DNA of 36,946 nt from an uncultured Acidimicrobiales bacterium (GCA_938021675.1 CALIFY010000017.1:1-36946), one strand, 5' to 3'. Counted from the first letter of the stretch, positions 1-8,690 are shown. Notes: generated from the sequence alone by a model not told the origin. Numbers and translations: made by a program.

Positions 1-507
1 TGTGTCGAAAACGGCGGGCGGGGGGTGCACGTATTCAACTCCAGTAACGTCACCGCCAGACATAACACTCTCGTCGGCAACAACCGAAGCGTTGGCCTGG
101 TGGGAGGTGGGGCCGAGATGGTTGCCGCCCGAGGCACGAACATCGTCTTCTACAACAACCTCGTGCTCAACAGCTCAGGGATTCCTTCCCACTCTCGTTC
201 CGATGCCGACGATGCCGTGTTCGAAAACAACTACGTGGCGAGCGATGTGCCGGACGGTCCGGGCAACAAGGAACTTCCGGCGGGAAGCTCGGTCGTCGTA
301 TCCCGTTCGGGGTCGGCGGAAATGGAAGACTTCCGTCCTCTGGTCAACAGTCCGATCGTGGGAACGGCCAAAACCGATCAGCAACCCGACGTCGATGCGT
401 TGGGGATGGACCGACCGGCTCGGGGTTCCATCGGAGCACTCGAACCATTCAACGTCTCGGCGGCCGACGATGCCGTAACCGTTGATGTTGGACAGGATTC
501 GGGCTGA
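1..507 (+). CDS. Right-handed parallel beta-helix protein, C-terminal part (left end cut by window)
   Basis: The frame is open from base 1 and ends at TGA 505-507, so at least 168 residues of the C-terminus are present and the start lies outside the window. The protein shows the short Asn/Gly/Val-rich rungs of a pectate-lyase-like parallel beta-helix: 'VHVFNSSNVTARHNTLVGN' is followed by 'TNIVFYNNLVLNSS' and 'DAVFENNYVA', each rung with an Asn-ladder. The ending (G-A-L-E-P-F near residue 150) resembles the 'IGALE' closing strand common in secreted beta-helix proteins. Such folds occur in polysaccharide lyases, epimerases and surface proteins. It lies just upstream of a glycosyltransferase and a CapK-type gene, so a role on a surface polysaccharide is likely. 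No catalytic residues can be assigned from this fragment. Confidence 0.75.
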   Translation, partial: CVENGGRGVHVFNSSNVTARHNTLVGNNRSVGLVGGGAEMVAARGTNIVFYNNLVLNSSGIPSHSRSDADDAVFENNYVASDVPDGPGNKELPAGSSVVVSRSGSAEMEDFRPLVNSPIVGTAKTDQQPDVDALGMDRPARGSIGALEPFNVSAADDAVTVDVGQDSG

Positions 508-644
508 TAAGTGGTTCCGAGAGAGGCGACACCGCAATACAGTGTTGCTTCGACTACAAGTGCGCCTCTGTAACCGGCCGGCGTCGATCGTGCAGGTTGG
601 CGGGCAGCGAGTCTGCCGGGTCGGTGGCACGCTGATGGAGGGAC

Positions 645-1712
645 ATGACCAAGTCAACTCGTAGCGTCATCGTCGCGGTTCCCGGGCTTTGTGGCGGTGT
701 CGACGAAGCGGCAGGCTACATGTTTTCAGGTCACGGCTTTCCCAACGAGTGGCGGGTGCGGCTCGTGGTGACCAAAGGTCGCCGCAGTTGGGCCGCCCCG
801 TTTGTCTTCGGTCTCTCGTTGGCCCGGTTGCTGGCCTGGCGGGTGACCGGCCACGCCGACCTACTTCACGTCAACCTCTCGTCGAAAGGCAGCACGATCC
901 GTAAACTCGGGCTGACTACGCTGGCCCGGATCGTGAGGATGCCGTACGTCATCCAACTCCATGGCGGCGGTTTCGCCGATTTTCACGCCAGAGCGCCGTA
1001 TCTCCTCCGGCTGGCCATCGGTTCCCTGTTCGCCAACGCCGCTCATGTGTACGTTCTCGGCAAACCGTTCGCCGATCTCGCGGTCCACACCCTCGGAGCG
1101 GCCACCGACGATGTGACCGTGCTACGAAACGCGGTTCCAGCCTTGGCCGCGGCGAGTCCTTCACCGCTCGATCCTCCGAACATCTTGTTTACCGGCCGTC
1201 TTGGCCGTGCCAAGGGCACGTACGACCTACTCGACGCGTTGGCGACCCTCCGGGAGTACGAATGGTCGGCAACACTGGCCGGCGATGGCGACGTCGACGG
1301 GGTCCGAGCCAAGGTCGAGGCGCTTGGCCTCTCGGACAAGGTGACGGTCAAGGGCTGGCAATCCCGGTCGAACGTAGAACAGCTCTTGGCCAACGCCTCG
1401 GTATTCGTGCTTCCCTCGTACGTCGAGGCGTTGTCGGTGGCGTTGCTGGAGGCGATGGCAGCCCAGGTCTGTTGCGTGGCAACCGCGGTTGGCGCCCAAG
1501 GCGAACTCGTGTCCCATAATCACAATGGGCTGCTGTTCGACCCCGGCGACATAGACGGCCTAGCCGATGCCCTTCGTATCGCCTTGACCGACCCTGACCT
1601 GCGAGTTCGGCTGGGAAAGAATGCCGGCGATACCGTGGCCGCCGAGTGTTCGATCGACGTCGTCCGTTCGAACCTACTCGCCACATACGAGAACGTCTTG
1701 GCCACACGATGA
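645..1712 (+). CDS. GT4-family (GT-B) glycosyltransferase
   Basis: A 355-aa protein of normal length for family GT4. The N-terminal acceptor half includes 'PYVIQLHGGGFADF'. The C-terminal donor half starts at 'NILFTGRLGRAKGTYDLLDAL' (about residue 180), which is the hallmark 'fvGRl...KG..dll.A' motif, and contains the E-x7-E signature in 'YVEALSVALLEAMA' (about residues 260-273), followed by 'NGLLFDPGD'. It would transfer a sugar from an NDP-donor to a cell-surface glycan or its lipid-linked precursor on the cytoplasmic face. The ATG start is preceded by GGAGGG about 3 nt upstream, a strong but tightly spaced site. The stop overlaps the start of the next gene (ATGA), so the two are translationally coupled. 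Sugar specificity cannot be read from the sequence. Confidence 0.88.
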   Translation: MTKSTRSVIVAVPGLCGGVDEAAGYMFSGHGFPNEWRVRLVVTKGRRSWAAPFVFGLSLARLLAWRVTGHADLLHVNLSSKGSTIRKLGLTTLARIVRMPYVIQLHGGGFADFHARAPYLLRLAIGSLFANAAHVYVLGKPFADLAVHTLGAATDDVTVLRNAVPALAAASPSPLDPPNILFTGRLGRAKGTYDLLDALATLREYEWSATLAGDGDVDGVRAKVEALGLSDKVTVKGWQSRSNVEQLLANASVFVLPSYVEALSVALLEAMAAQVCCVATAVGAQGELVSHNHNGLLFDPGDIDGLADALRIALTDPDLRVRLGKNAGDTVAAECSIDVVRSNLLATYENVLATR

Positions 1713-3067
1713 CTACCGTTTCCTCCCTGGTCAACTCGGCCGCTACCACCGCCAAGCGATCTCGGTGGTACTCATACGCATTGGGCCACAACCCGTTGAT
1801 CCAGCGATGGATGAACCATCACGCCGACCACTACCGATCGGCAACTGCCGAGCAGCGGGCCGAGCAGCGTGCGGAGTTACTCCAACGGACTCTTGATTGG
1901 GCGGCACGAACACCGTACGGGATCGAACTTGGCCGAAAGGCTGGCGACGACATCGCCCAGTGGCCGATCCTGGAAAAGTCACGGTTGAAGGCCGCGCCAT
2001 CCCAATTCCACCGTCCCGGCCGAAGGCCAGCGGTCTCGGCGACGACCGGCGGTACCACCGGCTCCCCGTTGGCTCTGCGACGATCGTTGATCAGCCTGAA
2101 CGCTGAACGGTACTTCCTGGATTCACTGCTTCGCCCCTATGGGGTGTCGTTCACCGGGAGCCGAATGGCTGTGCTCCGGGGCGATTCTGTGAAGGATCCG
2201 TCCATAACCGAACCTCCATTCGGTCGATATGACCACAGCGGCCGGCACCTCGTACTGTCATCGCAGCACCTTCAAGCCACGACCATCGAGTGGTTCCGGG
2301 ACGAACTCTTCAAGTTCAGTCCATCGTTTCTGTGGGCCCATCCCGCCACCCTCTCTTCATTGGTTCGACTCATCGATCGAGCGGGCCTCGAACTATCGAT
2401 CCCGTTGATCGTCACCTCGTCGGAAATGCTGTCGCCGAAGGAAGCGGAGATGGCAGCGGGGCTGCTGGATGCCAAGATGGTCGACTACTACGGCCAGGCG
2501 GAGCGGGTGTCGTTGGCGGCAAATCATGACGGCACCGGATATCGTTTCGTGCCGCTGTACGGCACGGTCGAGCTTCAGCCGGCGGGCGAGGCGGCCGACG
2601 GGTTGGCCGTTGCCGAGGTCGTCGCCACCGGCCATTGGAACTCGACGATGCCGCTCGTTCGATATCTTGTCGGCGACACTATCGCCTATCGATCGTCGGG
2701 TTCTCCCCATCAGCTTGAGCGGATCGCAACCGGTGAGGAACCCTTCGAACGTGTGCAAGGGCGGACCGGCGATTTTCTGGTGTCCCCGTCCGGCGGTGTG
2801 CTGGTCGGCATCAGCCACCTTGCACGGGGATTGACCGGTGTGGTCCGGATGCAGGTACGGCAAGAATCACCGACCGACGTTCGAATCCTGGTAATCGCCG
2901 ACGGGGAGTTCACCGCTGACGACCGCGCTGCCCTCGATGAAAATTGCAAAAGCAGGCTGCCGTCATCGATGACGGTCTCGATCGAACAGGTTGACGAGTT
3001 GCCTCGTACCGCGGCGGGGAAGACCCCATTTGTGGTTCGAGCTGATGGGCTAGAACCGACGGCGTAG
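1709..3067 (+). CDS. CapK/PaaK-family adenylate-forming protein (phenylacetate-CoA ligase-like) of a polysaccharide locus
   Basis: A 452-aa protein when started at the ATG that overlaps the previous stop codon. An in-frame ATG at 1646 lies inside the glycosyltransferase gene and was not chosen. It carries the AMP-binding P-loop 'SATTGGTTGSPLAL' (near residue 112), an aromatic-rich 'YYGQAERV' core motif, 'PLVRYLVGDTI', and a C-terminal 'LPRTAAGKTPFVV' with the conserved adenylation-type lysine. In capsule and exopolysaccharide clusters, PaaK relatives called CapK are common and are thought to activate a small carboxylate for glycan decoration or to act in precursor modification; the exact substrate is unknown. 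Its coupling to the GT4 gene and convergence with an O-antigen ligase support a surface-polysaccharide role rather than phenylacetate catabolism. Confidence 0.82.
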   Translation: MTTVSSLVNSAATTAKRSRWYSYALGHNPLIQRWMNHHADHYRSATAEQRAEQRAELLQRTLDWAARTPYGIELGRKAGDDIAQWPILEKSRLKAAPSQFHRPGRRPAVSATTGGTTGSPLALRRSLISLNAERYFLDSLLRPYGVSFTGSRMAVLRGDSVKDPSITEPPFGRYDHSGRHLVLSSQHLQATTIEWFRDELFKFSPSFLWAHPATLSSLVRLIDRAGLELSIPLIVTSSEMLSPKEAEMAAGLLDAKMVDYYGQAERVSLAANHDGTGYRFVPLYGTVELQPAGEAADGLAVAEVVATGHWNSTMPLVRYLVGDTIAYRSSGSPHQLERIATGEEPFERVQGRTGDFLVSPSGGVLVGISHLARGLTGVVRMQVRQESPTDVRILVIADGEFTADDRAALDENCKSRLPSSMTVSIEQVDELPRTAAGKTPFVVRADGLEPTA

Positions 3068-3115
3068 CGCCCGTGTCGCCAGCGCCGGTCGTCTGGGGAG
3101 CGGTCGGGCGCTACG
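3063..3115. terminator. Bidirectional terminator-like hairpin holding both stop codons
   Basis: An 11-bp perfect inverted repeat (CGTAGCGCCCG at 3063-3073 and CGGGCGCTACG at 3105-3115) flanks a 31-nt loop that itself can pair (CCAG...CTGG). It sits between convergent genes. The TAG stop of the CapK-like gene and the TAG stop of the O-antigen ligase lie one in each arm. There is no long U-tract, which is usual for high-GC actinobacteria. Confidence 0.6.
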
Positions 3116-4586
3116 GCTCTGGTTGTCGGGTCCGATTCTTCGGCTCGACCAGAGATACCGAATCGCCAAACGGTCTCGACTCGGGAAACGACAGTGAATC
3201 GGTGAGGTTCAGTGAATCGGTGAAGTTCAGGGTGTCGGTAAGGTTCAGGGTGTCGGTGGCCGACATCGATCGCTCCGCCCGTTTTGCTGCCCGTTCCTTG
3301 TCGAGTCGAACGACACCGGCATGCTTTGCGTCCTCTACACCGACCCTGGCTTGAACGATGGCGATCACAAACAGGGTAATCCCGAACCGCTGGGTGAAGA
3401 TTCCGGATTCGGTGATCGAGGTCATCGTTATGGTCGTGAGGTACACCAACGGGAACAACCCGAGTGGACCGCGCACCCACCGCACGTGGTTTGTCGCTCG
3501 CACCAGCCCCCGCACGAAGAACACCATGTAGATGATGGTCATCGGTATTCCAACGTGAAGGGCCGACTCCAACAACGCATTGTGGGCATGTTTTGGCCCC
3601 CAATCGAACTGGGGATAGGCGGTGATGGAGTGCGAGTCGCTCAGCGGCCCGCCGAAAAACCCGTCGTAGCCATAGCCAAGCCACGGCTTCTCGCCGATTG
3701 CGTCCAATACCGACGACCACAGAGGGGTTCGACCGGTGAAGGTCGCGTCCTTGCCGAACTGACCGGCTATTTCCCCAAGGTTCGCCGTGGCGATTAACAC
3801 GGCCACAACGCTGCTCGTGATCAGGGTGATCGTCACCGCTCCGGCCAGCGTCTTCTTTGCCCGGAAGACGAGGAACACCACGAAACTGGCCGCCGATACG
3901 ATTCCAGCCCCCAGCGAGGTCTTGCTCTCGGATCCGACGAGCAGAATCAGCGCCAGAATGGCCAGCAGATAGAACGGCACCCTGAACCGCCGGAAGGTTC
4001 GTGCCGCCATCAGGAAAAGAATGATTCCCAGCAACCCATGGGTGCCCAACGCATTCTTCTGCGTGGCCAGGCCATCCCAGCCGGAGACGCCACGACCCAG
4101 CGAACCCATGGCCAGAACCCACACCATGTCGAGCACGATCCCAATGGTGAAGGCAATCGTCGTCAAACGAAGGATCTCAACCGGCGGGAACCGGACGAGC
4201 AAAATGATGGCCAAACCGACCAATGCCGCAATGTTGACCACCGAGGCGATCGAATCGTTCATACGGCTGGACCAGACAGGCGACAGCCCGACGACAAACA
4301 AGTACACGGCCAGTAGCGGCTCGGCCGTTAAAGTTCGCACCACGGCATCGCCGTTTCCAACCAAGCCGAGGGTCAGCACCATGATGATGGCGAGGCTGCC
4401 ATAAGACAGTAGGAAATCGCTTTCCGGCCCAGATGAGGCTCCGGTATTCTCCGTGAACCACCTGGCTGGCGTCCCGAACTGGTTGATCAGGATGACACCG
4501 ACGATCAGTGTCCGTTCGGCTAGACCTGGTCGCGGTGGGTCCACCACCGGCCGACCGGTGACGATCGGTTCGGACACGAGCGTCAT
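3111..4586 (-). CDS. O-antigen ligase / Wzy-type polysaccharide polymerase (polytopic membrane protein)
   Basis: A 491-aa polytopic protein with about ten hydrophobic segments from residue 24 to about 410. The Wzy_C/WaaL signature is clear: 'GWDGLATQKNALG' (about 169-181), 'GRTPLW' (285-290), 'GYGYDGFF' (304-311) and the large periplasmic-loop motif 'PKHAHNALLESALHVGIP' (331-348) with the conserved His-Asn. Family members either polymerise lipid-linked repeat units or ligate glycans to an acceptor outside the membrane. Two TM helices follow the loop, then a charged cytoplasmic tail ending in hexapeptide repeats. ATG 4586 has a TAAGCT box 9 nt upstream and no clear Shine-Dalgarno. It converges on the GT4/CapK pair and belongs to the same polysaccharide locus. 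Confidence 0.85.
   Translation of the reverse strand: MTLVSEPIVTGRPVVDPPRPGLAERTLIVGVILINQFGTPARWFTENTGASSGPESDFLLSYGSLAIIMVLTLGLVGNGDAVVRTLTAEPLLAVYLFVVGLSPVWSSRMNDSIASVVNIAALVGLAIILLVRFPPVEILRLTTIAFTIGIVLDMVWVLAMGSLGRGVSGWDGLATQKNALGTHGLLGIILFLMAARTFRRFRVPFYLLAILALILLVGSESKTSLGAGIVSAASFVVFLVFRAKKTLAGAVTITLITSSVVAVLIATANLGEIAGQFGKDATFTGRTPLWSSVLDAIGEKPWLGYGYDGFFGGPLSDSHSITAYPQFDWGPKHAHNALLESALHVGIPMTIIYMVFFVRGLVRATNHVRWVRGPLGLFPLVYLTTITMTSITESGIFTQRFGITLFVIAIVQARVGVEDAKHAGVVRLDKERAAKRAERSMSATDTLNLTDTLNFTDSLNLTDSLSFPESRPFGDSVSLVEPKNRTRQPEP
3193..3258. repeat. 18-bp tandem repeat encoding the C-terminal tail of the O-antigen ligase
   Basis: About 3.6 imperfect copies of an 18-bp unit (consensus AGTGAATCGGTGAGGTTC). 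On the coding strand they give repeated hexapeptides of the type L-N-L-T-D-S/T. The unit is a multiple of three, so copy-number change keeps the frame. It affects only the hydrophilic tail after the last membrane helix. Confidence 0.8.
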
Positions 4587-4685
4587 AGACTTTTCAGCTT
4601 ACTGGTGGATCGTGGCTTAGGGTACCGACCCGACCTTTGCCCGCGGCGCGCTGGGTACTACCGGGTCCCGATGCCGTTACGAGCC

Positions 4686-7600
4686 TCAATACACGGCACT
4701 CATGGGTTGGGCTCGGGTGAGCAACACTTGCGTCGACAGCTCTGGTTGGACCCCGATGTCGTCCAACGCGGCCTGAAGCCGGTCGACCGAGCGTGAGACG
4801 GTTGCTGGATTACCGGCCCGGAGCGAGGCGGCCAGGCTCAGCCGCAATGCCCGCTCATCGTATGGCTGTTCGATCAAGGCGGCCGCCGCCAGGTCAGCGG
4901 CATCACCGACACGATCTTCGGCCAAACGTTGTTCCCCCAGGGTTATGGCGGCATCGACAAAGCGCAAGCACAGGGTCTCAACGCATGTACTGAGGTCGGC
5001 GGTCGACCAGAGTTCCTCGCTCGGTCGTCCCTGCCACGCCTCGACCGCCCGCTGGAGCGCGTCGACATAGCGTCCGTGCGCTCCAATATCTCGAGCCACC
5101 GACGCTTCGTTCAAGTACCGTTCGAACCTCCACAGATCGACATCGAGCATGGCCGATTCGAACAGCTGAACTCGGTCTCCATCGGTACGAAGGTGGTAGC
5201 CGGGCTCACCCCGCCTCCTCTCCGGTTCGAGCACCCGGCGAACGTAGGTCAATGTCACCCGAAGGTTTTGTTGGGCTTTGACCAGATCCAGATCGGGCCA
5301 CAACAGCTCGATCAGCCGATCGCGCGACAACGACCGATGGACGATCAACGCGGCCACCAACTCTCTCACCCTGCGGCGTCGAAGCTCACCCGATTCATTC
5401 CACTGGTCCGGCTGGTTCGGCTGGTTCGACCGCCAGCGAACCGCAAAGGATCCGAGCACTCGAATCTGGAGCTCGTCGTTCGGAGCAACCGACAACCCCT
5501 CCAACAGTCGCTTTGCGCCGGTAACGAGTCGGCCGTCCCCACCATCGACCATCTGGTGATCGACCAGACCTCGAATCCGATCGATCACCGTCTGACCGAC
5601 GAAGTCGGCCAGCCATTGAGCAAGCGCTACTCCATAGGGGTCGTCGTCGTTGGTCAAGCGAACCGCTAGCTCTATCGACCATGGGAGCGGGAAGTTGCAA
5701 AAGACTTGTTCGGGCGTGATGTCGCCAATGTCCGACACTCGTTTCCCGGCCCGTGTGTCGACGAGGGCCCGAGCGACTCGGCGCGATCGTTGGTGGACCG
5801 GACCAAGCTCGACGCCGTCCCAGGTCCGCCGAACCGTCTGGTTGAGTACATAGTGGATAGCCAGGAAGCGTCGGAGGTGGCGTTCGCCTAACCGGTCGGA
5901 CAACGGGAATCGATGGAGAAACCGATCCAGGAGTTCCGCCGCTCGCCTCTCCTCACCGGTGACTATCGCTCGGCTGGCCGCAACCGTGGTCAGCAACGCA
6001 GCCTCGCGAGAGTTCTCAGCCAACGCCGGATCGAGCATCGATGTCTCCGGCTCGACATGACCACCGCAGGCTCGGACGATCGCTCCGATGCTGTGTTCTC
6101 GGAAGATGTCCCGAGAACCGGAACGGGCCGTTCCCATCGACTCGGCCTCGATGCCGACATACCCGGTGGCATCGCCGGCAAACCAGCGGGCAATGGCCAA
6201 CCCGGCCGACCATTCCCCATGGCCCGGCCGCTGTTCGAGTCGGCTGACGAGGGACATGATCTCGTCAGCCCGACCGGCCATGATCGAGCAGTGCATGAGT
6301 AGCCGATGGACAGCGACGACCATCGGACCGGGCACTGCCGAGAGATCGACCTTGTCCAGCTCGTCGAGCGCGAGTTCGGGGTCGCCTGACAGCTCGGCTA
6401 CCACCGCCGCAGCGCTGTGTTGGAGGAATCCGACGACCGGCTCCGACCGCAGGTGAGAGATCGATTGGGCCCGTTCGACCAACGTCCAGAGACGGGCAAG
6501 ATCAGCTCGTGATTCGGCAGCGACTACGGCCAATCCCAGTGCAGCCACCGCCCACTCCGTTTTGCCGGCATCGACCAACGACGAGAACGCGGCATCGGTC
6601 CATCCATCGACGTCGACGTCGGTGTAGTCCCGGCCCCACGCCACCGCTGCCTGGACCAGAAGCATCTCCGGTTCGTCGGCGTACCCCTGGGGAATGGCGT
6701 CAAGCCACGATTGGGCGACGTCGAGGGGTGTGGTGCTGAGGCTTCGGGAAACCAAGGCGGCTCCAGCCCGAGCCAACAGCGCCCACTCGTTCGCTCGTAT
6801 GGCCAGATCGCCGGCGGCGGCTAGACGATCGCCCCGCAGCAGCGACTCGATGGCCGCTCGCTGCGCCCAGACGGCTTGCTCCGATGGGACGACGCGTCGT
6901 ACCGCATCGGTCCACAGATCGTGTGCTCGATACCGATCATCGTCCAACCGGTCGATCAATGGGACGGTTCGAGCCAGCTGGGCAAGGTCGGCGGCACGAC
7001 CGGTGACCGCCTCGATATCGTCGGCCGACGCCACCCCAAGGCTTGTCAACGCCAACAGGTCTAGGCGACCACCGTCATCGAGCCCGGCCAGCACCTCCTC
7101 GGCAAGAAAGTCCAACGGTGAGCTAGACCCGGCGGCCATGGCCAGGCGCACCAGCGCCGGCCACCCGCCAAGTGCGGTGGCCGGCGGGGCGGCGCAACCG
7201 AGAAACTCGGCCACGGTCTCAACCTCTTGTGGGGTGAACGCCAGATCTTCCTCGTTCAGTTCTTGAACGTCACCACCGGCTCGGCGCCGAGCGAGAGACA
7301 GGCGAGGAAGCGACCGGCCGGCGAGAACCACATGACCGTTCATCGGAAGCTCCCGCAGGAGCTGGTCGAGGACCTGAGATGACGAGGTGTCATCACCGAG
7401 TTCATGCACATCGTCGAAGATGAGGCAGACGTCGAGCGGGGCAGCGTCGGCAAGGGCGGCGACGATATCACCGACCCGATCTGATCCTGAGCTTGGGGTT
7501 CGGCCGGCGTTGAGGGCGTCGAGAATGGCGGCGGTGAAGTAGCGGGGATCGCGGTCGGACGGTGTGCATGCGACCCAGTGGTCCACGCCCGCTGGCCGAC

Positions 7601-7799
7601 ACTCGTTGACCCTGACCGCCTGTGCCAGCAAGGTGGTCTTGCCGAACCCAGCAGAGGCGACAACCGTCGAAACCGGACGTTGCCATCGGGTTGACAGCGA
7701 CGCTATGAGGCGGTGCCGCACCAGTTCGCCGTCAACCGGACGGGGCATCGCTCCTCGACTGCTGGGATCAACCTGCGGCGCTAGATACGAATGTGCCAT
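4686..7799 (-). CDS. Large ATPase-SARP (BTAD) transcriptional regulator
   Basis: A 1037-aa protein with the architecture reversed relative to AfsR. An N-terminal STAND/MalT-like NTPase has Walker A 'ASAGFGKTTLL' (about 49-58) and Walker B 'VCLIFDDVHEL' (about 124-134). A long helical, TPR-like middle follows. At the C-terminus (from about 775, 'LQIRVLGSFAVRW') is an OmpR-type winged-helix domain with 'RDRLIELLWPDLDLVKAQQNLRVTLTYVRRVL', then a bacterial transcriptional activation (BTAD) domain to the end. ATG 7799 was chosen because the protein matches the family from there; an alternative ATG lies at 7748 and a longer in-frame extension reaches 7883. It is divergent from the cysQ-like gene and lies downstream of no coupled gene. 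SARPs usually activate secondary-metabolite or envelope genes; the targets here are unknown. Confidence 0.85.
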   Translation of the reverse strand: MAHSYLAPQVDPSSRGAMPRPVDGELVRHRLIASLSTRWQRPVSTVVASAGFGKTTLLAQAVRVNECRPAGVDHWVACTPSDRDPRYFTAAILDALNAGRTPSSGSDRVGDIVAALADAAPLDVCLIFDDVHELGDDTSSSQVLDQLLRELPMNGHVVLAGRSLPRLSLARRRAGGDVQELNEEDLAFTPQEVETVAEFLGCAAPPATALGGWPALVRLAMAAGSSSPLDFLAEEVLAGLDDGGRLDLLALTSLGVASADDIEAVTGRAADLAQLARTVPLIDRLDDDRYRAHDLWTDAVRRVVPSEQAVWAQRAAIESLLRGDRLAAAGDLAIRANEWALLARAGAALVSRSLSTTPLDVAQSWLDAIPQGYADEPEMLLVQAAVAWGRDYTDVDVDGWTDAAFSSLVDAGKTEWAVAALGLAVVAAESRADLARLWTLVERAQSISHLRSEPVVGFLQHSAAAVVAELSGDPELALDELDKVDLSAVPGPMVVAVHRLLMHCSIMAGRADEIMSLVSRLEQRPGHGEWSAGLAIARWFAGDATGYVGIEAESMGTARSGSRDIFREHSIGAIVRACGGHVEPETSMLDPALAENSREAALLTTVAASRAIVTGEERRAAELLDRFLHRFPLSDRLGERHLRRFLAIHYVLNQTVRRTWDGVELGPVHQRSRRVARALVDTRAGKRVSDIGDITPEQVFCNFPLPWSIELAVRLTNDDDPYGVALAQWLADFVGQTVIDRIRGLVDHQMVDGGDGRLVTGAKRLLEGLSVAPNDELQIRVLGSFAVRWRSNQPNQPDQWNESGELRRRRVRELVAALIVHRSLSRDRLIELLWPDLDLVKAQQNLRVTLTYVRRVLEPERRRGEPGYHLRTDGDRVQLFESAMLDVDLWRFERYLNEASVARDIGAHGRYVDALQRAVEAWQGRPSEELWSTADLSTCVETLCLRFVDAAITLGEQRLAEDRVGDAADLAAAALIEQPYDERALRLSLAASLRAGNPATVSRSVDRLQAALDDIGVQPELSTQVLLTRAQPMSAVY

Positions 7800-7848
7800 A
7801 CACCTAGCAAAGAGTTGACGCTCGACCCAAAGATACCGACTATGCCGA

Positions 7849-7885
7849 AGGCCACAGACACCACCGCAGGCCACAGACACCACCG
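7849..7885. repeat. Tandem 19-bp direct repeat in a divergent intergenic region
   Basis: AGGCCACAGACACCACCG occurs perfectly at 7849-7866 and again at 7868-7885, a period of 19 bp (close to two helical turns). It lies between the divergent SARP regulator and the cysQ-like gene. It could be a pair of activator or SARP sites, since SARPs bind direct repeats, but the period is not the classic 11 bp or 22 bp. Confidence 0.75.
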
Positions 7886-7892
7886 TGGGCCC

Positions 7893-7915
7893 ACATGCCT
7901 ACGGCGACGGCATGT
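7893..7915. promoter_or_regulatory. Operator-like inverted repeat upstream of the cysQ-like gene
   Basis: ACATGCC-N9-GGCATGT is a perfect 7-bp dyad with a 9-nt spacer. It ends 10 bp before the putative -10 box of the cysQ-like gene, where a dimeric repressor could act. Confidence 0.4.
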
Positions 7916-7924
7916 CGAGGCCGG

Positions 7925-7930
7925 TAGGTT
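7925..7930 (+). promoter_or_regulatory. Putative -10 box of a leaderless transcript (cysQ-like gene)
   Basis: TAGGTT (TAnnnT) is 7 nt before GTG 7938, with no Shine-Dalgarno between them. This is the geometry of a leaderless mRNA starting at the initiation codon. An alternative, longer transcript could come from TTGACG (7815-7820) and GACTAT (7838-7843) with 17-bp spacing. Confidence 0.5.
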
Positions 7931-7937
7931 GGCAACC

Positions 7938-8690
7938 GTGACCGCCACTCCCGAAGACCATGCTCTTGCGGCCCGTATCGCCACCGAGACCGGCCGCATT
8001 CTCATCGATCTCCGCCAGCGAATGGAAGCCGACGGCGCCGATGCGTCGACGCTCAAAGACGCCGGAGATCTTGCCGCCCATCGTTTCATCGTCGAAACCC
8101 TTGCCACCGAACGGCCCGATGACGCCGTGCTGTCCGAGGAAGGAACGGACGGCAAAGAACGATTGACCGCAACCCGGACCTGGATCGTGGACCCCCTCGA
8201 CGGCACTCGCGAGTACTCCGAGCCGCCTCGAATCGATTGGGCGGTCCACATCGCCTTGGTCTCAGACGGGGTGCCAATAGCCGGAGCGGTAGCACTGCCG
8301 GCCGAGTCGCTCACCCTGTCGACGGACGCAGCCCCAACACCACCGACCTCCGACGGGCCAACTCCGCGGGTCATCGTCAGCCGGACCCGGAGACCACCCG
8401 AAGCCCAACGTCTGGCCCGCCAACTGGAAGCCGAATATATCGAGATGGGTTCCGCCGGCGCCAAGGCTATGGCCGTCGTCCGTGGACAAGCCGATATTTA
8501 CGCTCATTCCGGCGGCCAATACGAGTGGGACTCCTGTGCCCCAGCAGCGGTCGCGGCCGCGGCCGGGCTTCACTGTTCCCGTCTCGACGGCTCAGCCCTC
8601 GTCTACAACAACGATGACCCTTACCTCCCCGATCTGCTTATCTGTCGGCCCGAGTGGGCGGAACGCTCGCTGGCCATCCTCAACAACTAA
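7938..8690 (+). CDS. cysQ: CysQ/inositol-monophosphatase-family phosphatase
   Basis: A 250-aa protein when started at GTG 7938. In-frame codons back to 7791 overlap the regulator start and encode a low-complexity stretch with no family similarity. IMPase motifs are in order: 'SEEG' (metal-binding Glu), 'WIVDPLDGTREYSEPPRIDWAVHIALV' (motif A, D-P-L-D-G-T) and 'GGQYEWDSCAPAAVAAAAG' (motif B, W-D). The missing bulky insertions and the 'DGTREY' form fit CysQ, which removes the 3'-phosphate from PAP/PAPS and may also act on inositol or fructose phosphates in actinobacteria. It is Mg2+-dependent and cytoplasmic. It is transcribed away from the SARP gene and stands alone before the ABC1 kinase gene. 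The family is certain; the exact substrate is inferred. Confidence 0.83.
   Translation: MTATPEDHALAARIATETGRILIDLRQRMEADGADASTLKDAGDLAAHRFIVETLATERPDDAVLSEEGTDGKERLTATRTWIVDPLDGTREYSEPPRIDWAVHIALVSDGVPIAGAVALPAESLTLSTDAAPTPPTSDGPTPRVIVSRTRRPPEAQRLARQLEAEYIEMGSAGAKAMAVVRGQADIYAHSGGQYEWDSCAPAAVAAAAGLHCSRLDGSALVYNNDDPYLPDLLICRPEWAERSLAILNN

Noticed and set aside
2710-4122. Long minus-strand frame overlapping the O-antigen ligase and CapK-like genes
   Set aside because: It is Arg-rich, has no domain, and overlaps two clearly recognisable genes.
7791-7937. N-terminal extension of the cysQ-like gene back to 7791
   Set aside because: It overlaps the start of the divergent regulator and translates the tandem repeat into low-complexity His/Arg sequence; GTG 7938 fits the family and a leaderless -10 box.
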